Shown one piece after another: positions 8,935-18,484 of a stretch of 64,000 nt of DNA; positions within the stretch are counted from its first letter, which is position 1; every line of letters starts with the position of its first letter. The notes under the pieces are model-generated. The model ran no database searches. It was not told where the DNA came from and saw only the letters and a program-made list of their open reading frames with translations. This stretch comes from JAEZBP01 sp963832725. GTDB lineage: Bacteria > Myxococcota_A > Polyangia > Polyangiales > Sandaracinaceae. A program made the translations under genes and the position numbers. The DNA lies in assembly GCA_963832725.1 (NCBI GenBank), contig CAWHVG010000005.1, positions 1,116,001-1,180,000 on the forward strand, written 5' to 3'.

Positions 8935-10138
8935 TCAGTTGGCCGCGCGGACCACGACGGCGGAGACGTTGCCGTAGTAGCCGACCGCCGTCACGACCAC
9001 GTTGCGAACCGCGCGAGGAGCCTTGCCGCTCAGGAGCGTCGGCACCGCGGCCCCGCCGGCGATCGCCACGGCCGAGGCCATCCCGAGCGCAGCCGCGCCC
9101 GCGAAGCTCTCGCCCCAGATCGCCTTCGGCGCGACCACCGCGACGTCGTCGGCGAAGGACTCCTTCAGCCCGCCGAGCTCGGCGTGATCGAAGGGCCGCA
9201 GGCCGGCGACCGACGAGACCACGAGATCCACGTCGCTCGCTTCCAGCGAGGCGTCGCTCAGCGCGCCGCGGATGGCCCGCGCCACCGCGCTGGCCGAGGC
9301 GTGCAAGAGGCGCCCTTCCCGCCGCGGCGGAATCGAACGCGGTGCCATAGCCGGCGATCAGCGCACGCACGTTCGCGCCGCGCGCCTCCGCGTCGCTGAG
9401 GCGCTCTACCATCAGGTAGGCCGAGCCCTCGCCGAGGTGCAGCCCCTGGCTGTCCTTCTCGCCCGGCGCCCAGCGTGCCGAGCCGCCCGCGATGGCCCCG
9501 AGCCGACGCAACGCCAAGTAGAGCGGCTCGTTCACCACGTCGCCGCCGCCCACCAAGAACGCGTCCGCCCGCCGATGCGCGAGGTGCGTCTCGCAGCTCA
9601 GCACGGCGTCCAGCGAGCCGCAGTTCCCGTCCACGATGGTGGCGTTGGGCGCGCGCAGGTCTTCCCAGATGCTCACGTAGCCGGCGGCCGCGTTGATCAC
9701 CGTGTTCGGGAAGCGCGCCGGGTTGATGTAGCGAGGGTCCTCCAGCTCCGCGACGAGGTTCAGCTCGGTGATCGAGTCGAGCGAGCCGTACGCGGTCGAG
9801 CTGCAGATGCCGACCTGCTCGGGCGAGAGCGTCGAGACGTAGGCGCCGTCCTTCTTGATCCCGGCGTCCTCGAGCGCGTGCTTGGCCGCGACGATGAGGT
9901 ACTTCGTCAGCCGGTCGAAGTTGCGGTGGCCCTTGTCGCCGAGGTGCTCTTTCGCGTCGAAGCCCCAGACCTCCGCCGCGTGCGCCTCCGGAAACTTCTC
10001 CCGCGGGAGCACCGTCGGCTCGCCGGCGAACGCCCGCTCGCGCGCTTTGTCCGGATCCGCGAACGCCTGCGCCAGCGCATCGAGCCCGAGCCCGACCGGC
10101 GAGACGACGCCGACCCCCGTGACCGCCATCGGCTTCAT
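8935..10138 (-). CDS. Ketosynthase-like protein lacking the His catalytic motifs (KS-beta / chain-length-factor-like)
   Basis: The ATG at 10138 overlaps the stop of the upstream ketosynthase (ATGA), so the two should be co-translated as a pair. The N-terminus MKPMAVTGVGVVSPVGLGLD is a thiolase-fold ketosynthase start. A cysteine sits in the nucleophile position (TIVDGNCGSLDAV, C173) and GEGSAYLMVE matches the fold. Where the first active-site histidine (NAHGTGT) should be, the protein has SVAGLRPFD, and the second Lys/His motif (K-x-x-I-G-H) is absent. It probably acts as the non-condensing partner of the KS at 10135-11382. A one-base insertion at 9330-9334 (GAATC for GATC) breaks the frame; without it the protein is about 400 residues. 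Confidence 0.75.
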
Positions 10139-11382
10139 TCGGGTGCCTCCCCGGTGCCTTCCGGCAGCCGGCCGGGTTTCGCGAAGCAGACCACCGCGTC
10201 GTAGCCGCCGAACGCGAGCGCGTTGTTGAGGCACGATGCTCACGTCCGCGTCGCGCTTGGCCGTCGTTGGCCACGATGTGCAGCGGACACTCCGGGTCCG
10301 GCGTCTCGTAGTTCATGGTCGGCGGGATGATGCCGGTCTGCAGCGTCATCACGCAGGCGACCGACTCCATCGCGCTCGAGGCGCCCATGCAGTGGCCAAT
10401 CATGCTCTTGATCGAGGTCACCGGCAGCTCCCGGTCGCCGAAGATGGCGCGGATCACCTTGGCCTCGATGGCGTCGTTGGCCTGGGTACCGGTGCCGTGC
10501 GCGTTGATGTGGTCGACCTCGTCGGGCGTGATGCCGCTCGACTCAATCGCCTGGCGCATGGCGGAGATGCTGCCCTCGCCCTCGGGATGCGGCCGCGTGA
10601 TGTGGTGCGCGTCGCAGGCAAGCCCGTAGCCACCCACCTCGGCCAGCGGCGTGGCGCCGCGGCGGACCACGCTCTCCTCGGACTCGAGGACCAGCATCGT
10701 GGCCCCCTCGCCGAGGATCAGCCCTTTTCGGTTCTTGTCGAAGGGCTGGCAGAGGTCCGGGCTCATCGCGCTCAGCCGGACGAAGCCGCAGTACTCGAGC
10801 TTCTCGATGATCTCGACGGCGCCGGTCAGCGCCACGTCCGCGCGCCCGGCGCCGGATCTGATCGGCCGCGAAGCCGATGGAGTAGTTCCCGGCCGCGCAG
10901 GCCGCCGGCAGCGTCTGCACCATGCCGGAGGCGCCGAACGCGCGGGCCACGTCGATCGGTAGGAGCGTCGTCCCGTAGCGCGGGAGCTTGGCCGGCCGCA
11001 CGGCATCGGTGCCCTCGTGGATCCAGGCCTGCTGCAGCTCGCCGAGGACGTTGGCCTCGCCCATCGTGGTGCCGACCACGACCGCGGTCCGCTCGCCGGC
11101 CAGCGCCCGCCCGCCGATGCCCGCGTCCTCGACCGCCATGCGCGCGGCCGCCACCGCGAACGCCGAGCAGCGGCCCATCCGCCGAGCCTCCGCCTCACTC
11201 ATGAAGTCGGTGGCGACGAACCCCTTCACCTCGCCGCCCAGGTTGCGAGGCAGGTTCGACGTATCGAACAAGGTAACCTCGCTGATGCCCGAGCGGCCTT
11301 GGGTGAGGGACTCCCAGTACGGTTCGCGGCCGAGCCCCAAGGAGCTCACCACACCCATCCCCGTGACGAAAACGCGGCCCAT
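10135..11382 (-). CDS. FabF-like beta-ketoacyl-ACP synthase (KS-alpha)
   Basis: The product is about 415 residues beginning MGRVFVTGMGVVSSLG (an ATG 12 bases upstream is also possible). The full ketosynthase triad is visible: nucleophile cysteine in TLPAACAAGNYSIG (C162), NAHGTGTQAND, and KSMIGHCMGASS, with the end NNALAFGGYDAVVCF. It should extend an ACP-bound acyl chain by decarboxylative condensation. Three indels interrupt the frame, near 10850, 10261 and 10236; conserved motifs continue across all of them. It is translationally coupled to the KS-beta-like gene and divergent from the acyl-AMP ligase gene with 139 bases between. Confidence 0.85.
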
Positions 11383-11483
11383 GGCGGCGGGCATCATGCG
11401 CGCGGCGTGCCAACCACGCAAGCGAGGGAAGACACACCTAAAAACGGCCAAGCGGCCGGATATTGTCCGGTATTCAGCCCGCC

Positions 11484-11512
11484 TTGACAGCCGTGGGCGC
11501 GCCCCATAGATA
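11484..11512 (+). promoter_or_regulatory. Sigma-70-type promoter of the acyl-AMP ligase gene
   Basis: A perfect TTGACA (11484-11489) is separated by 17 bases from TAGATA (11507-11512). The start codon of the ligase begins at 11522, so transcription would begin within about three bases of the ATG and give an almost leaderless mRNA. No ribosome site precedes this ATG, which agrees with leaderless translation. Confidence 0.6.
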
Positions 11513-11521
11513 CGCCGCGCC

Positions 11522-13214
11522 ATGTCGGCCCCCTACCCGTCCACGCTCGTGGAAGCGCTCGAGCGTCTGCCCGACGGGGAAGCGCGCGGTTTCCGTTTCC
11601 TCGGTCTGGATCGGCAGGAGCGCTACTACCCCTACGCCGCGATGCGGGCGGAGGCGAAGCGGCGCGCGGCGTTCCTGGCGGCGGCGGGCCTCGAGAAGGG
11701 CGACCGGGTCGCGCTCCTGCTCCCCGAGAACCACGAGTTCGTGCTGACCTTCCTCGGCGCGTCGGTGGGCGGGCTCGTGCCGGTGCCGATGTACCCGCAG
11801 GCCACGTTCAAGGCGATCGACGCCTACATCGACATCCTCGCGCACATCGTGGAGGCCGCGGACGCGCGCGCCGTGGTCTGCATGGAGCAGAACCGCGACG
11901 TGATGGAGAAGCTGGCCGGGCGACCCGAGATGGAGGGCCGCACGCTCCTCTTCGCGCCGGAGGCGTTCGAAGGCGATCCGCCGCCCTTCGAGCGGCCGGT
12001 GGTGACGCCCGAGGATCTCTGCTTCCTCCAGTTCACCAGCGGCAGCACCAACAAGCCCAAGGGCGTGATGGTCACGCACGCGAACCTGGTGGCCAACGCC
12101 ACCTCGTTCCTCGGCCCCGCCGGGCTGAACCGCACGCCGGACGACGTCGGCGTGAGCTGGCTCCCGCTCTTCCACGACATGGGCCTGATCGGGTTCGTGC
12201 TCGGCACGCTGATCGTCGATCTGCCGGTCGTGCTGATGCCGACGGCGCACTTCGCCCGCATGCCGCGCCTCTGGCTCGAGCTGATCAGCAAGCACAAGGG
12301 CACCATCACCTACGCGCCGAACTTCGCCTACCAGCTGGTGGCCAAGCGCGTGCGCGAGAAGGACCTCGAGAGCCTGGATCTCTCGAGCCTGCGCGTGGCC
12401 GGCTGCGGCGCCGAGCCCATCCGCGCCAAGACGCTGCTGGAGTTCGCGGAGCGCTTCGCGCCGTGCGGCTTCCGCGCCGAGGCCCTCTTGCCGAGCTACG
12501 GCATGGCCGAGAGCTGCCTGGCCATCACCTTCCACCCGCGCGAGACGAAGATGGTGGTCGACCGGGTGGACCCGGCGGCGATGCGCGACGGCGTGGCCCG
12601 GCCGGCGACCGAGGGCGACGAGAGCGCGCTCGAGATCGTCTCCTGCGGCGTGTCCTTCCCCGATCACGAGGTGAAGGTCGTGAACGAGGCCGGCGAGGAG
12701 CTGCCCGAGCGCCGGGTCGGCGAGATCGTCGCCCGCGGACCGAGCGTGACGCCCGGCTACTTCCGCAACGAGGAGGCCACCGCGGCCGCCCTGCGTGAAG
12801 GCTGGCTTCACACCGGTGACCTCGGCTACGTCGCGAACGGCGCGCTCCACATCTGCGGCCGCATCAAGGACCTCATCATCATCAACGGCGCCAACCACTA
12901 CCCGCAGGATCATCGAGTGGGCGGTGGGCGAGCTCGAAGGCGTACGCCGTGGCAACGTTTGTGCATTCGGCGTCGTCTCGGATGGCACGGAGCAGCTGGT
13001 GATCATGGCGGAGGCGAACCGCGCAGATGCTGCGCGCCTGCGCAAGGAGATCGCCAGGGCGATCTACGCCGACTTCGGCCTCCAGGTCGCCGACGTGGTG
13101 ATCTCGCCGGTCGGGACGCTGCCCAAGACCTCCAGCGGCAAGCACCAGCGCCGCAAGACCCAGATGCTCTACGAGCGCGGCGAGCTGGCCGCGCATCCGG
13201 CCCTGGAGACCTGA
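11522..13214 (+). CDS. Fatty acyl-AMP ligase (FAAL), FadD32-like
   Basis: Adenylate-forming enzyme of about 564 residues. Motifs: FLQFTSGSTNKPKGVMVTHAN (P-loop), WLPLFHDMGLIG (characteristic of FAALs), LPSYGMAESCLA, and the hinge GRIKDLIIINGANHYPQDIE, followed by the C-terminal catalytic lysine region TLPKTSSGKHQRRKT. FAALs activate fatty acids as acyl-AMP and transfer them to an ACP rather than to CoA. Two ACP genes follow within 400 bases, which fits. A one-base insertion near 12907 (GGATCATCG for GGACATCG or similar) breaks the frame between NHYPQD and IEWAV. The promoter immediately upstream suggests a leaderless transcript covering the ACP and thioesterase genes. Confidence 0.9.
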
Positions 13215-13320
13215 TCGAAGGGCGCGCTTTACTCGGCCCGCGCGCCGAGAGTAGATTCGGCCCCGCGCCTACTGCGGCGGGCCGTTCTGACAGCAACGAC
13301 GAGTACGGAGTGGTTCAGAT

Positions 13321-13563
13321 ATGAAGCGGTCGGAACTGTTCGAGATGTTCCAGCGGATGGCGGCCGAGATCGCCGAAAAAGACTTCAGCAACGTGTCCGA
13401 GGACTCCAACATCCAGGAGCTCGGCCTCGACTCGCTGAGCACGCTGGAGCTGGTGGGCGCGATGGAGCGCGAGCTCGGTGTCCAAATCCCCGACGAGCAG
13501 CTCGTCGGCATCCAGACCGTGCGACAGCTCCTGGAGCTCGTCGAGACTCGGATGGGCAACTAG
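13321..13563 (+). CDS. Acyl carrier protein 1
   Basis: This 80-residue acidic protein has the phosphopantetheine attachment motif GLDSLSTLEL, with Ser38 as the modified residue. Start ATG 13321 follows ACGGAG. Length and helix pattern match stand-alone type II ACPs. Its position directly after the acyl-AMP ligase makes it the likely acceptor of the activated acyl chain. It differs clearly from the second ACP at 13614, so the two probably have different partners. Confidence 0.9.
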   Translation: MKRSELFEMFQRMAAEIAEKDFSNVSEDSNIQELGLDSLSTLELVGAMERELGVQIPDEQLVGIQTVRQLLELVETRMGN

Positions 13564-13613
13564 TAGTCCCTGACGGCACGGGCCGGCACGGTCCGTGCGA
13601 AGGAAGAGCGGCC

Positions 13614-13862
13614 ATGTCCGACGCAGCACTCAAGGAGAAGCTCCGCGGCATCATCGCCGAGGTGAGCGAAGTCGACGAGATCCCGGACGCGACACCGTTC
13701 GCGGATCTGGGCATCGACTCGATGATGGCCCTCGAGATCGTCGCCGAGGTCGAGCGCACGTATCAGCTCTCGATCCCGGAAGAGGACCTCAAGGACCTGA
13801 CGAACTTCACGAAGGTCTTCGAGCTCGTCCGCAGCAAGCTCGACGCCGACGCCGCCGAATAG
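13614..13862 (+). CDS. Acyl carrier protein 2
   Basis: The product is 82 residues with the motif LGIDSMMALEIV (Ser36 is the phosphopantetheine site). The start follows AGGAAGAG at a good spacing. This form, with DSM in place of DSL and a VERTYQLSIPEEDLKDL helix II-III region, resembles the ACPs found with polyketide and specialised lipid ketosynthases. It lies between ACP1 and the thioesterase gene and probably carries the growing chain. Confidence 0.9.
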   Translation: MSDAALKEKLRGIIAEVSEVDEIPDATPFADLGIDSMMALEIVAEVERTYQLSIPEEDLKDLTNFTKVFELVRSKLDADAAE

Positions 13863-13877
13863 TCGGCGGGGACCCTC

Positions 13878-14271
13878 GTGCGCTTCCGTCACCGGGTCCG
13901 CGTCCAGTACATCGACACCAATCAAGGCGGCGTGGTCCACCACGCCGCCTACTTGCGTTTCATGGAAGCGGCGCGGATCGAGCTCTTGCGCGAGCGCGGC
14001 ATCGACTACCGGCGCTTCGAGATCGAGGAGCGCAAGGGCCTGCCCGTGACCGAGGTCCGGGCGCGCTACAAGCGGCCGGCGCGCTTCGACGACGTGCTCG
14101 ACGTCGAGATCGGGGTCGGCGTCGTGAACCGCGCGAAGATCCGCTTCGACTACCGCATCTGGCGCGAGGAGGAGCTCCTGTGCGAAGCCCGAGATCACCA
14201 GCGCGTGCGTGCTCCTGGACGAAGAGCGCATCTGCTCGATGGACCCGCGGATCCGGGCCGCGTTCGAGTGA
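13878..14271 (+). CDS. Acyl-CoA/ACP thioesterase, YbgC/FadM hotdog family (one frameshift)
   Basis: GTG 13878 starts 16 bases after the ACP2 stop. The sequence opens with the hotdog thioesterase signature VQYIDTNQGGVVHHAAYLRF, in which Asp13 is the catalytic residue, and continues with MEAARIELLRERGIDY. The total is about 131 residues, usual for YbgC proteins. An extra C near 14186 shifts the frame; removing it gives EITSACVLLDEERICSMD, the normal end of the family. The product should release an acyl chain from the carrier proteins or proofread loading. The stop overlaps the GTG of the next gene (GTGA). Confidence 0.8.
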
Positions 14272-15017
14272 GAGCTGCGATCACCCTTGCTGGCCTCTCC
14301 CTGGCCGGCTTGGGACTGTGCATCCAGGGATGCACCTGTGAAGGCCCTCGCACGGACATCCCGGTCTACCGCGCGCCACGAGCGAGCTCGCCGCCGACCA
14401 TCGACGGCCGCTTGGACGACGCCGCGTGGCGTGACGCGCCGTCCACGCAGCCCTTCGTGAACACCATGACGGGCGACCCGGCCGGGCCACGGACGAGCGC
14501 GAAGATCACCTGGGACGCCGAGAACCTCTACGTGGCGTTCGAGGTGGAGGACGACTTCCTGAAGAGCGAGCTGAGCGGCCACGACCCGCACCTCTGGGAG
14601 CAGGACACGGTCGAGATCATGGTCGATCCGGACGGGGACGGCCGGAACTACTTCGAGCTCCAGCTCTCACCCACCGAGCAGGTCTTCGACACCCGCTACG
14701 ACAGCCGCCGCGTGCCCCAGCCCTTCGGCCACACCGATTGGGACAGCGGGATGCGCGGGGCCACCGTCGTCCGCGGCACGGTGAACGACGACGGCGACGA
14801 CGAGGGCTACACGGCCGAGCTGGCCATCCCGTGGAGCGCGTTCTACGCCGGCTCCCCGCCTGCCAATCCGCCCGCCGCCGGCGATACGTGGCGGGTAGCC
14901 CTCTACGTCCTCGACGCCCGCCGCCAAGGCCAGGGCGGAGTGGGCTGGTCACCGCCCCTGGTCGGCGATTTTCACGTGCCCGAGCGCTTCGGGCGGGTGG
15001 TCTTCGAGGCCCCCTGA
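14268..15017 (+). CDS. Lipoprotein with CBM9-like (DOMON-type) domain
   Basis: The start is GTG 14268, overlapping the thioesterase stop. The 249-residue product has a lipoprotein signal (GLGLCIQGC, with a second Cys two residues later) and a carbohydrate-binding family 9-like domain from about residue 40: PTIDGRLDDAAWRDA, ITWDAENLYVAFEVEDD, WEQDTVEIMVDPDGDG and FELQLSP. Such domains in exported proteins bind sugars or heme-like ligands or take part in envelope assembly. Coupling to the lipid cluster suggests either the end of the same operon or a neighbouring envelope function. Confidence 0.8.
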   Translation: MRAAITLAGLSLAGLGLCIQGCTCEGPRTDIPVYRAPRASSPPTIDGRLDDAAWRDAPSTQPFVNTMTGDPAGPRTSAKITWDAENLYVAFEVEDDFLKSELSGHDPHLWEQDTVEIMVDPDGDGRNYFELQLSPTEQVFDTRYDSRRVPQPFGHTDWDSGMRGATVVRGTVNDDGDDEGYTAELAIPWSAFYAGSPPANPPAAGDTWRVALYVLDARRQGQGGVGWSPPLVGDFHVPERFGRVVFEAP

Positions 15018-15028
15018 CCTGCGAAAGC

Positions 15029-15047
15029 CGCTTCGCACCGCGAAGCG
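15029..15047 (+). terminator. Hairpin after the lipid cluster operon
   Basis: A perfect 8-bp stem, CGCTTCGC and GCGAAGCG, with a 3-base loop lies 12 bases after the stop of the CBM9-like gene. No T-run follows, so it would be a weak intrinsic terminator or an RNA-stabilising element. A second small stem (GATCG/CGATC) follows directly. Confidence 0.45.
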
Positions 15048-15218
15048 ATCGGCCGCGATCGCTGCGAACCCAGCTTCGCGGTGATCACCTGACGCGGCCA
15101 GCACTCCGTCGCCGAGGAGCACCGAAACCCGGGGCCCGGAGGGCACTCCGACATCCACTTCGTCTTTCCGTGAGCCGCCCCCGCTGACATCGGGCGCCAA
15201 GAATGGCAACTTGAGGGG

Positions 15219-15914
15219 GTGCTGGTTCTCCACCAGTTCGAGATCTCCCCCTTCTGCGACAAGGTGCGGCGCGTCCTGAACTACAAACGCCGCCCCTACG
15301 AGACGCGCGAGGTCCCGCCCACCGAGACGCTGGTGCGCCTCCGCCGCCTGAACCCGATCGGCAAAGTGCCGGTGCTCGAACACGGCTCCGAGGTCATCGC
15401 CGACTCGAGCGACATCGCCCGCTACCTCGACCGTGTCTTCCCGGAGCCGCCAATCTACCCGAACACGGCTCGCGAGCGCGCGCTCGCGCACTTCCTCGAG
15501 GACTGGGCCGACGAGAGCCTCTACTTCTTCGAGCTCTGGCTGCGCTTCGGCGTCCAGGAGAACGCGGGCGAGTGGTCGCGCCGGGCCAGCCACTCCGAGC
15601 CGCCGCTGATCCGCCGCGCCACCGAGCGGGCGCTGCCGACCTTGATGCGGAACGTGCTGCGCGGGCAGGGCCTCGGGCGGCAGCCGGCCGAGCGTGTCTT
15701 CGCCGAGCTCGAGCGACACCTGAGGGCAATCGAAGACTGGCTCGGCGAGAACGAGTGGATGGTCGGCGACCGGCTGTGCATCGCAGACATCGCAATCTAC
15801 TCGCAGCTCGCCTACGCGGCCGAGACCGGCGAGGGGGCGAGCGCGCTGGCGCGGCACCCGAAGCTCCTCGTCTGGATGGAGCGCGTCAACGGCGCCACCG
15901 CGCCTTCCGTCTGA
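15219..15914 (+). CDS. Glutathione S-transferase family protein
   Basis: The product is 231 residues, starting at GTG 15219 just after GAGGGG. An N-terminal thioredoxin-like domain shows HQFEISPFCDKVRRVL (the S/C active-site region), a cis-proline loop in GKVPVL and the SSDIARYLD motif; an alpha-helical C-terminal domain ends with DRLCIADIAIYSQL, the usual GST N-capping box. The likely role is glutathione- or thiol-dependent conjugation or reduction in the cytoplasm; the substrate is unknown. It appears monocistronic. Confidence 0.85.
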   Translation: MLVLHQFEISPFCDKVRRVLNYKRRPYETREVPPTETLVRLRRLNPIGKVPVLEHGSEVIADSSDIARYLDRVFPEPPIYPNTARERALAHFLEDWADESLYFFELWLRFGVQENAGEWSRRASHSEPPLIRRATERALPTLMRNVLRGQGLGRQPAERVFAELERHLRAIEDWLGENEWMVGDRLCIADIAIYSQLAYAAETGEGASALARHPKLLVWMERVNGATAPSV

Positions 15915-16015
15915 GCCGAGTTGCCTTTCGCGGCCGCCTGGCACGCCCGGAGCGCTCGCGATCTCCGCGGCGCAGGTGAGCTCGGCCTGCGCGACACGAA
16001 ACCGGGCCCGCCGGG

Positions 16016-16522
16016 TCAGCGGTGGCCGAGGAAGCGATCGTGGGCGTCGATGAGGCGCATCAAATCCCCGTGCCCCGGACGGACAATCGCCTGCACGATC
16101 ACGCCGACCAGGAACGTGGTGAGGCCTCCGACCACGAGCCCGATCGTCACGCCCGGATCGAGATCGGGCATCAGCGTGTAGACGGGGATCGCGGCCAGGA
16201 GCGCGGCGACGCCGAGGCCGGTGCCGGTCCAGAAGATGATGTCGGCGACCGTCTCGCGGCTCTCCAGCTCGTCGAGCTGCGGGTCGAGCGCGGCGTAGAG
16301 CGCCCCGTCGGTGGGCCGGATCCGCTCGAGGTAGCCACGGAAGCCGCCCAGCGTGAGCTGCGCTTGCTGGTCGGCCGAGAGCGCGACGTAGCTGTCCGGA
16401 TCGAGCGCGCCGTCTTCTGCCGCCGGCGCCTGCGGGACCCGTGCCTGCACGTTCGACGCCTGCGCGCTGGCGCTCGAAGCGACGAGCAGAGAAAGGAACG
16501 CCACCGCCGTCCATCCGCGCAT
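16016..16522 (-). CDS. Exported membrane protein of unknown function
   Basis: The start at MRGWTAVAFLSLLVASSASAQ gives a clear signal peptide and a total of 168 residues. After a hydrophilic region (ALSADQQAQLTLGGFRGYLE) there are two hydrophobic segments near residues 100-120 and 125-147. No known motif is seen. It is divergent from the kinase gene at 16611, with 88 bases between the starts, so they may share a control region. Confidence 0.65.
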   Translation of the reverse strand: MRGWTAVAFLSLLVASSASAQASNVQARVPQAPAAEDGALDPDSYVALSADQQAQLTLGGFRGYLERIRPTDGALYAALDPQLDELESRETVADIIFWTGTGLGVAALLAAIPVYTLMPDLDPGVTIGLVVGGLTTFLVGVIVQAIVRPGHGDLMRLIDAHDRFLGHR

Positions 16523-16610
16523 GCCGCCAAGACTGCCACGAGGCGAGGCGGCGCCAAAGCTTCCGGCGTCCCCTGGTCGCGCCCGCGGCGGGCTGCAATG
16601 CTGAGCGCCC

Positions 16611-17585
16611 GTGGACTTCATCAGCTCGCTCGAGCCCGGCGACCGCTTGGACGGCTACACCATCGTGCGCAAGCTCGGCGAAGGCGGGATGGGCATCGTC
16701 TACGAGGCCCGGAGCGAGCATCCCGAGCGCGCGGTGGCGCTGAAGGTCCTCTCGACCTGGCTGACCTCCGAGCTCGGCCGCCAGCGCTTCGAGCGCGAGG
16801 TCCGCACCTGCGCCGCGCTCGAGCACCCCAACACCGTCATCATCTACGACTGCGGCGAGACACTGGACGGCACCCTCTACTACGCGATGGAGCTCTTGGA
16901 CGGCCTCGACCTGCGCCGGCTGGTCGATCTCGATGGCCCGCAGTCGCCCGCCCGCACCATCCGCGTCCTGGACCAGATCGCCGGCGCGCTCGGCGAAGCG
17001 CACGACCACGGCGTGGTCCATCGCGACATCAAGCCGCCGAACATCATCCTCTGCGAGCGCGGCGGCGTCCCCGACGTGGCCAAGCTGGTGGACTTCGGCC
17101 TCGTGGTGCCGGTCGCGGGCCGCTCCACCGGCCGGCGGCTGACGCTCGACGGCCCGGTCATCGGCACGCCGCGCTACGTCGCGCCGGAGATGCTCCGCGC
17201 CGAGTCCGTCATCACGCCGGCGACCGACTTCTACGCCCTCGGCCTGTCCGCATACTTCCTGTTGACCGGCCGGCACGCGTTCGACGGCCCCTCCAGCGCC
17301 GACATCCTGAAGAAGCAGCGCGACGAGCCCGCGCCGCCGCTATCGAGAACGTGCCGGCGGATCTCGCCAGTGTGATCGCGTGGTGCCTGGAGAAAGAATC
17401 CCGCGGCCCGCCCCCAGGACGCGCGCACGCTGCGGATCGCGCTGAGCCGCTGCGCCGACGCCACGCGCTGGGACGAAGCCGAAGCGCGCGCGTGGTGGGA
17501 AGGCTGGCACTCGCGCGCCGACGCGCTGGCGAGCACCCCGCCCGAGCGGCAATCGCAGCCGCCGAACGATCGCTCCTCCCGCTGA
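16611..17585 (+). CDS. Hanks-type Ser/Thr protein kinase without membrane anchor (two frameshifts)
   Basis: From GTG 16611 the protein opens MDFISSLEPGDRLDGYTIVR, then the glycine loop KLGEGGMGIVYEA, the lysine in AVALKVL, HRDIKPPN catalytic loop, DFGLV, and the activation segment ending GTPRYVAPEM. The kinase fold continues to CLEKDPAARPQDARTL and a short tail, giving about 324 residues and no transmembrane segment. Two indels break the frame: a lost base near 17338 and an inserted A at 17396-17400 (GAATC for GATC). Both restored readings match standard kinase motifs. A soluble cytoplasmic kinase; substrate unknown. Confidence 0.85.
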
Positions 17586-17649
17586 GCTGTCTTCTCAGTG
17601 GGTGCACCCGCGCTGACGACTCGACGCCAGCGTGATGCTACGGTGTCGC

Positions 17650-18482
17650 ATGACGTTCCGAGTCGAGGAATTTCAGCATGGGCACGTGCGACTGCGCCGC
17701 CTCAGCGCGGGCATCATGCTTTTTCCTGGCCAAGCCGTTCGACGGCCGAATCAGCAGGGCCCCCTCGACACGCCGCCACCCTTCCACCAACTCGTCACCG
17801 TCAGCACTCATATCGCTTTACAGTCCTCGATATGGGAGCCGTTCGTAATCGACCGGAACGACGACCGGAACGACGACCGCATCGAATACAACATCGTCAT
17901 CACGATCGACATCAGCGACGATCCAACCCCCGTCCGCGCCGGGACCGCGGCTCCAGGCCATTGTCCGAAATCATGTCAGATCGAGTCCACACCCGATCAC
18001 ACCGCTCGGCATGCGTCGAAGCGACACGTCTCGGCCCTCATTTCAACGTGGCCGTCATACACCCATATTTTCATGGATTCGGTACTGACGCATGCGCACC
18101 CGTGGTCCACGCCGACGGCTCCCTGGCCCAACCGGTTCCTTCGCACGCACACCGAGGCTTCCAAGAGCAGGCATCGAACGTCATGTGGATCGGACTCAAT
18201 GCGTTCGCAACCAACAACCCGGGAACGTCCCAGACGGCAGCGCACGAAATCGGGCACTTCTTTGGCCTCGCGAGCCGTCGGTTCGACGGCGGCATCATGG
18301 GCGCACGACATATAGATGGTTCCATCTACGCACACCGCTCGTTTTCTCAGCGAGACAAGATTCTCCTGCATCAGGCTGTAGAATCCCGTATACATGGCGC
18401 ATTGCTTGCGCCGAGCGTGCGACTGTCGCTGCCCGACCCTCCCGGCCATCGCTCTCGCGAGAGAGCCCTACGGAGGCGCTGA
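17650..18482 (+). CDS. Metzincin-like zinc metallopeptidase (frameshifted, lower GC)
   Basis: Two open frames form one gene. The first half (from ATG 17650) reads MTFRVEEFQHGHVRLRRLSA and includes a DRNDDRNDDR repeat. The second half, from about 18020, includes NVAVIHPYFHGFGTDAC, then AAHEIGHFFGLASR, a zinc-binding HExxH with the metzincin glycine, and a GGIMGA Met-turn. The third zinc ligand (normally His or Asp three residues after the Gly) is Ser here. The join lies somewhere in 17950-18020 and cannot be fixed by eye. Codon use is less GC-biased than in the neighbours, which suggests later acquisition. Peptidase activity is uncertain. Confidence 0.55.
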
Positions 18483-18484
18483 GG

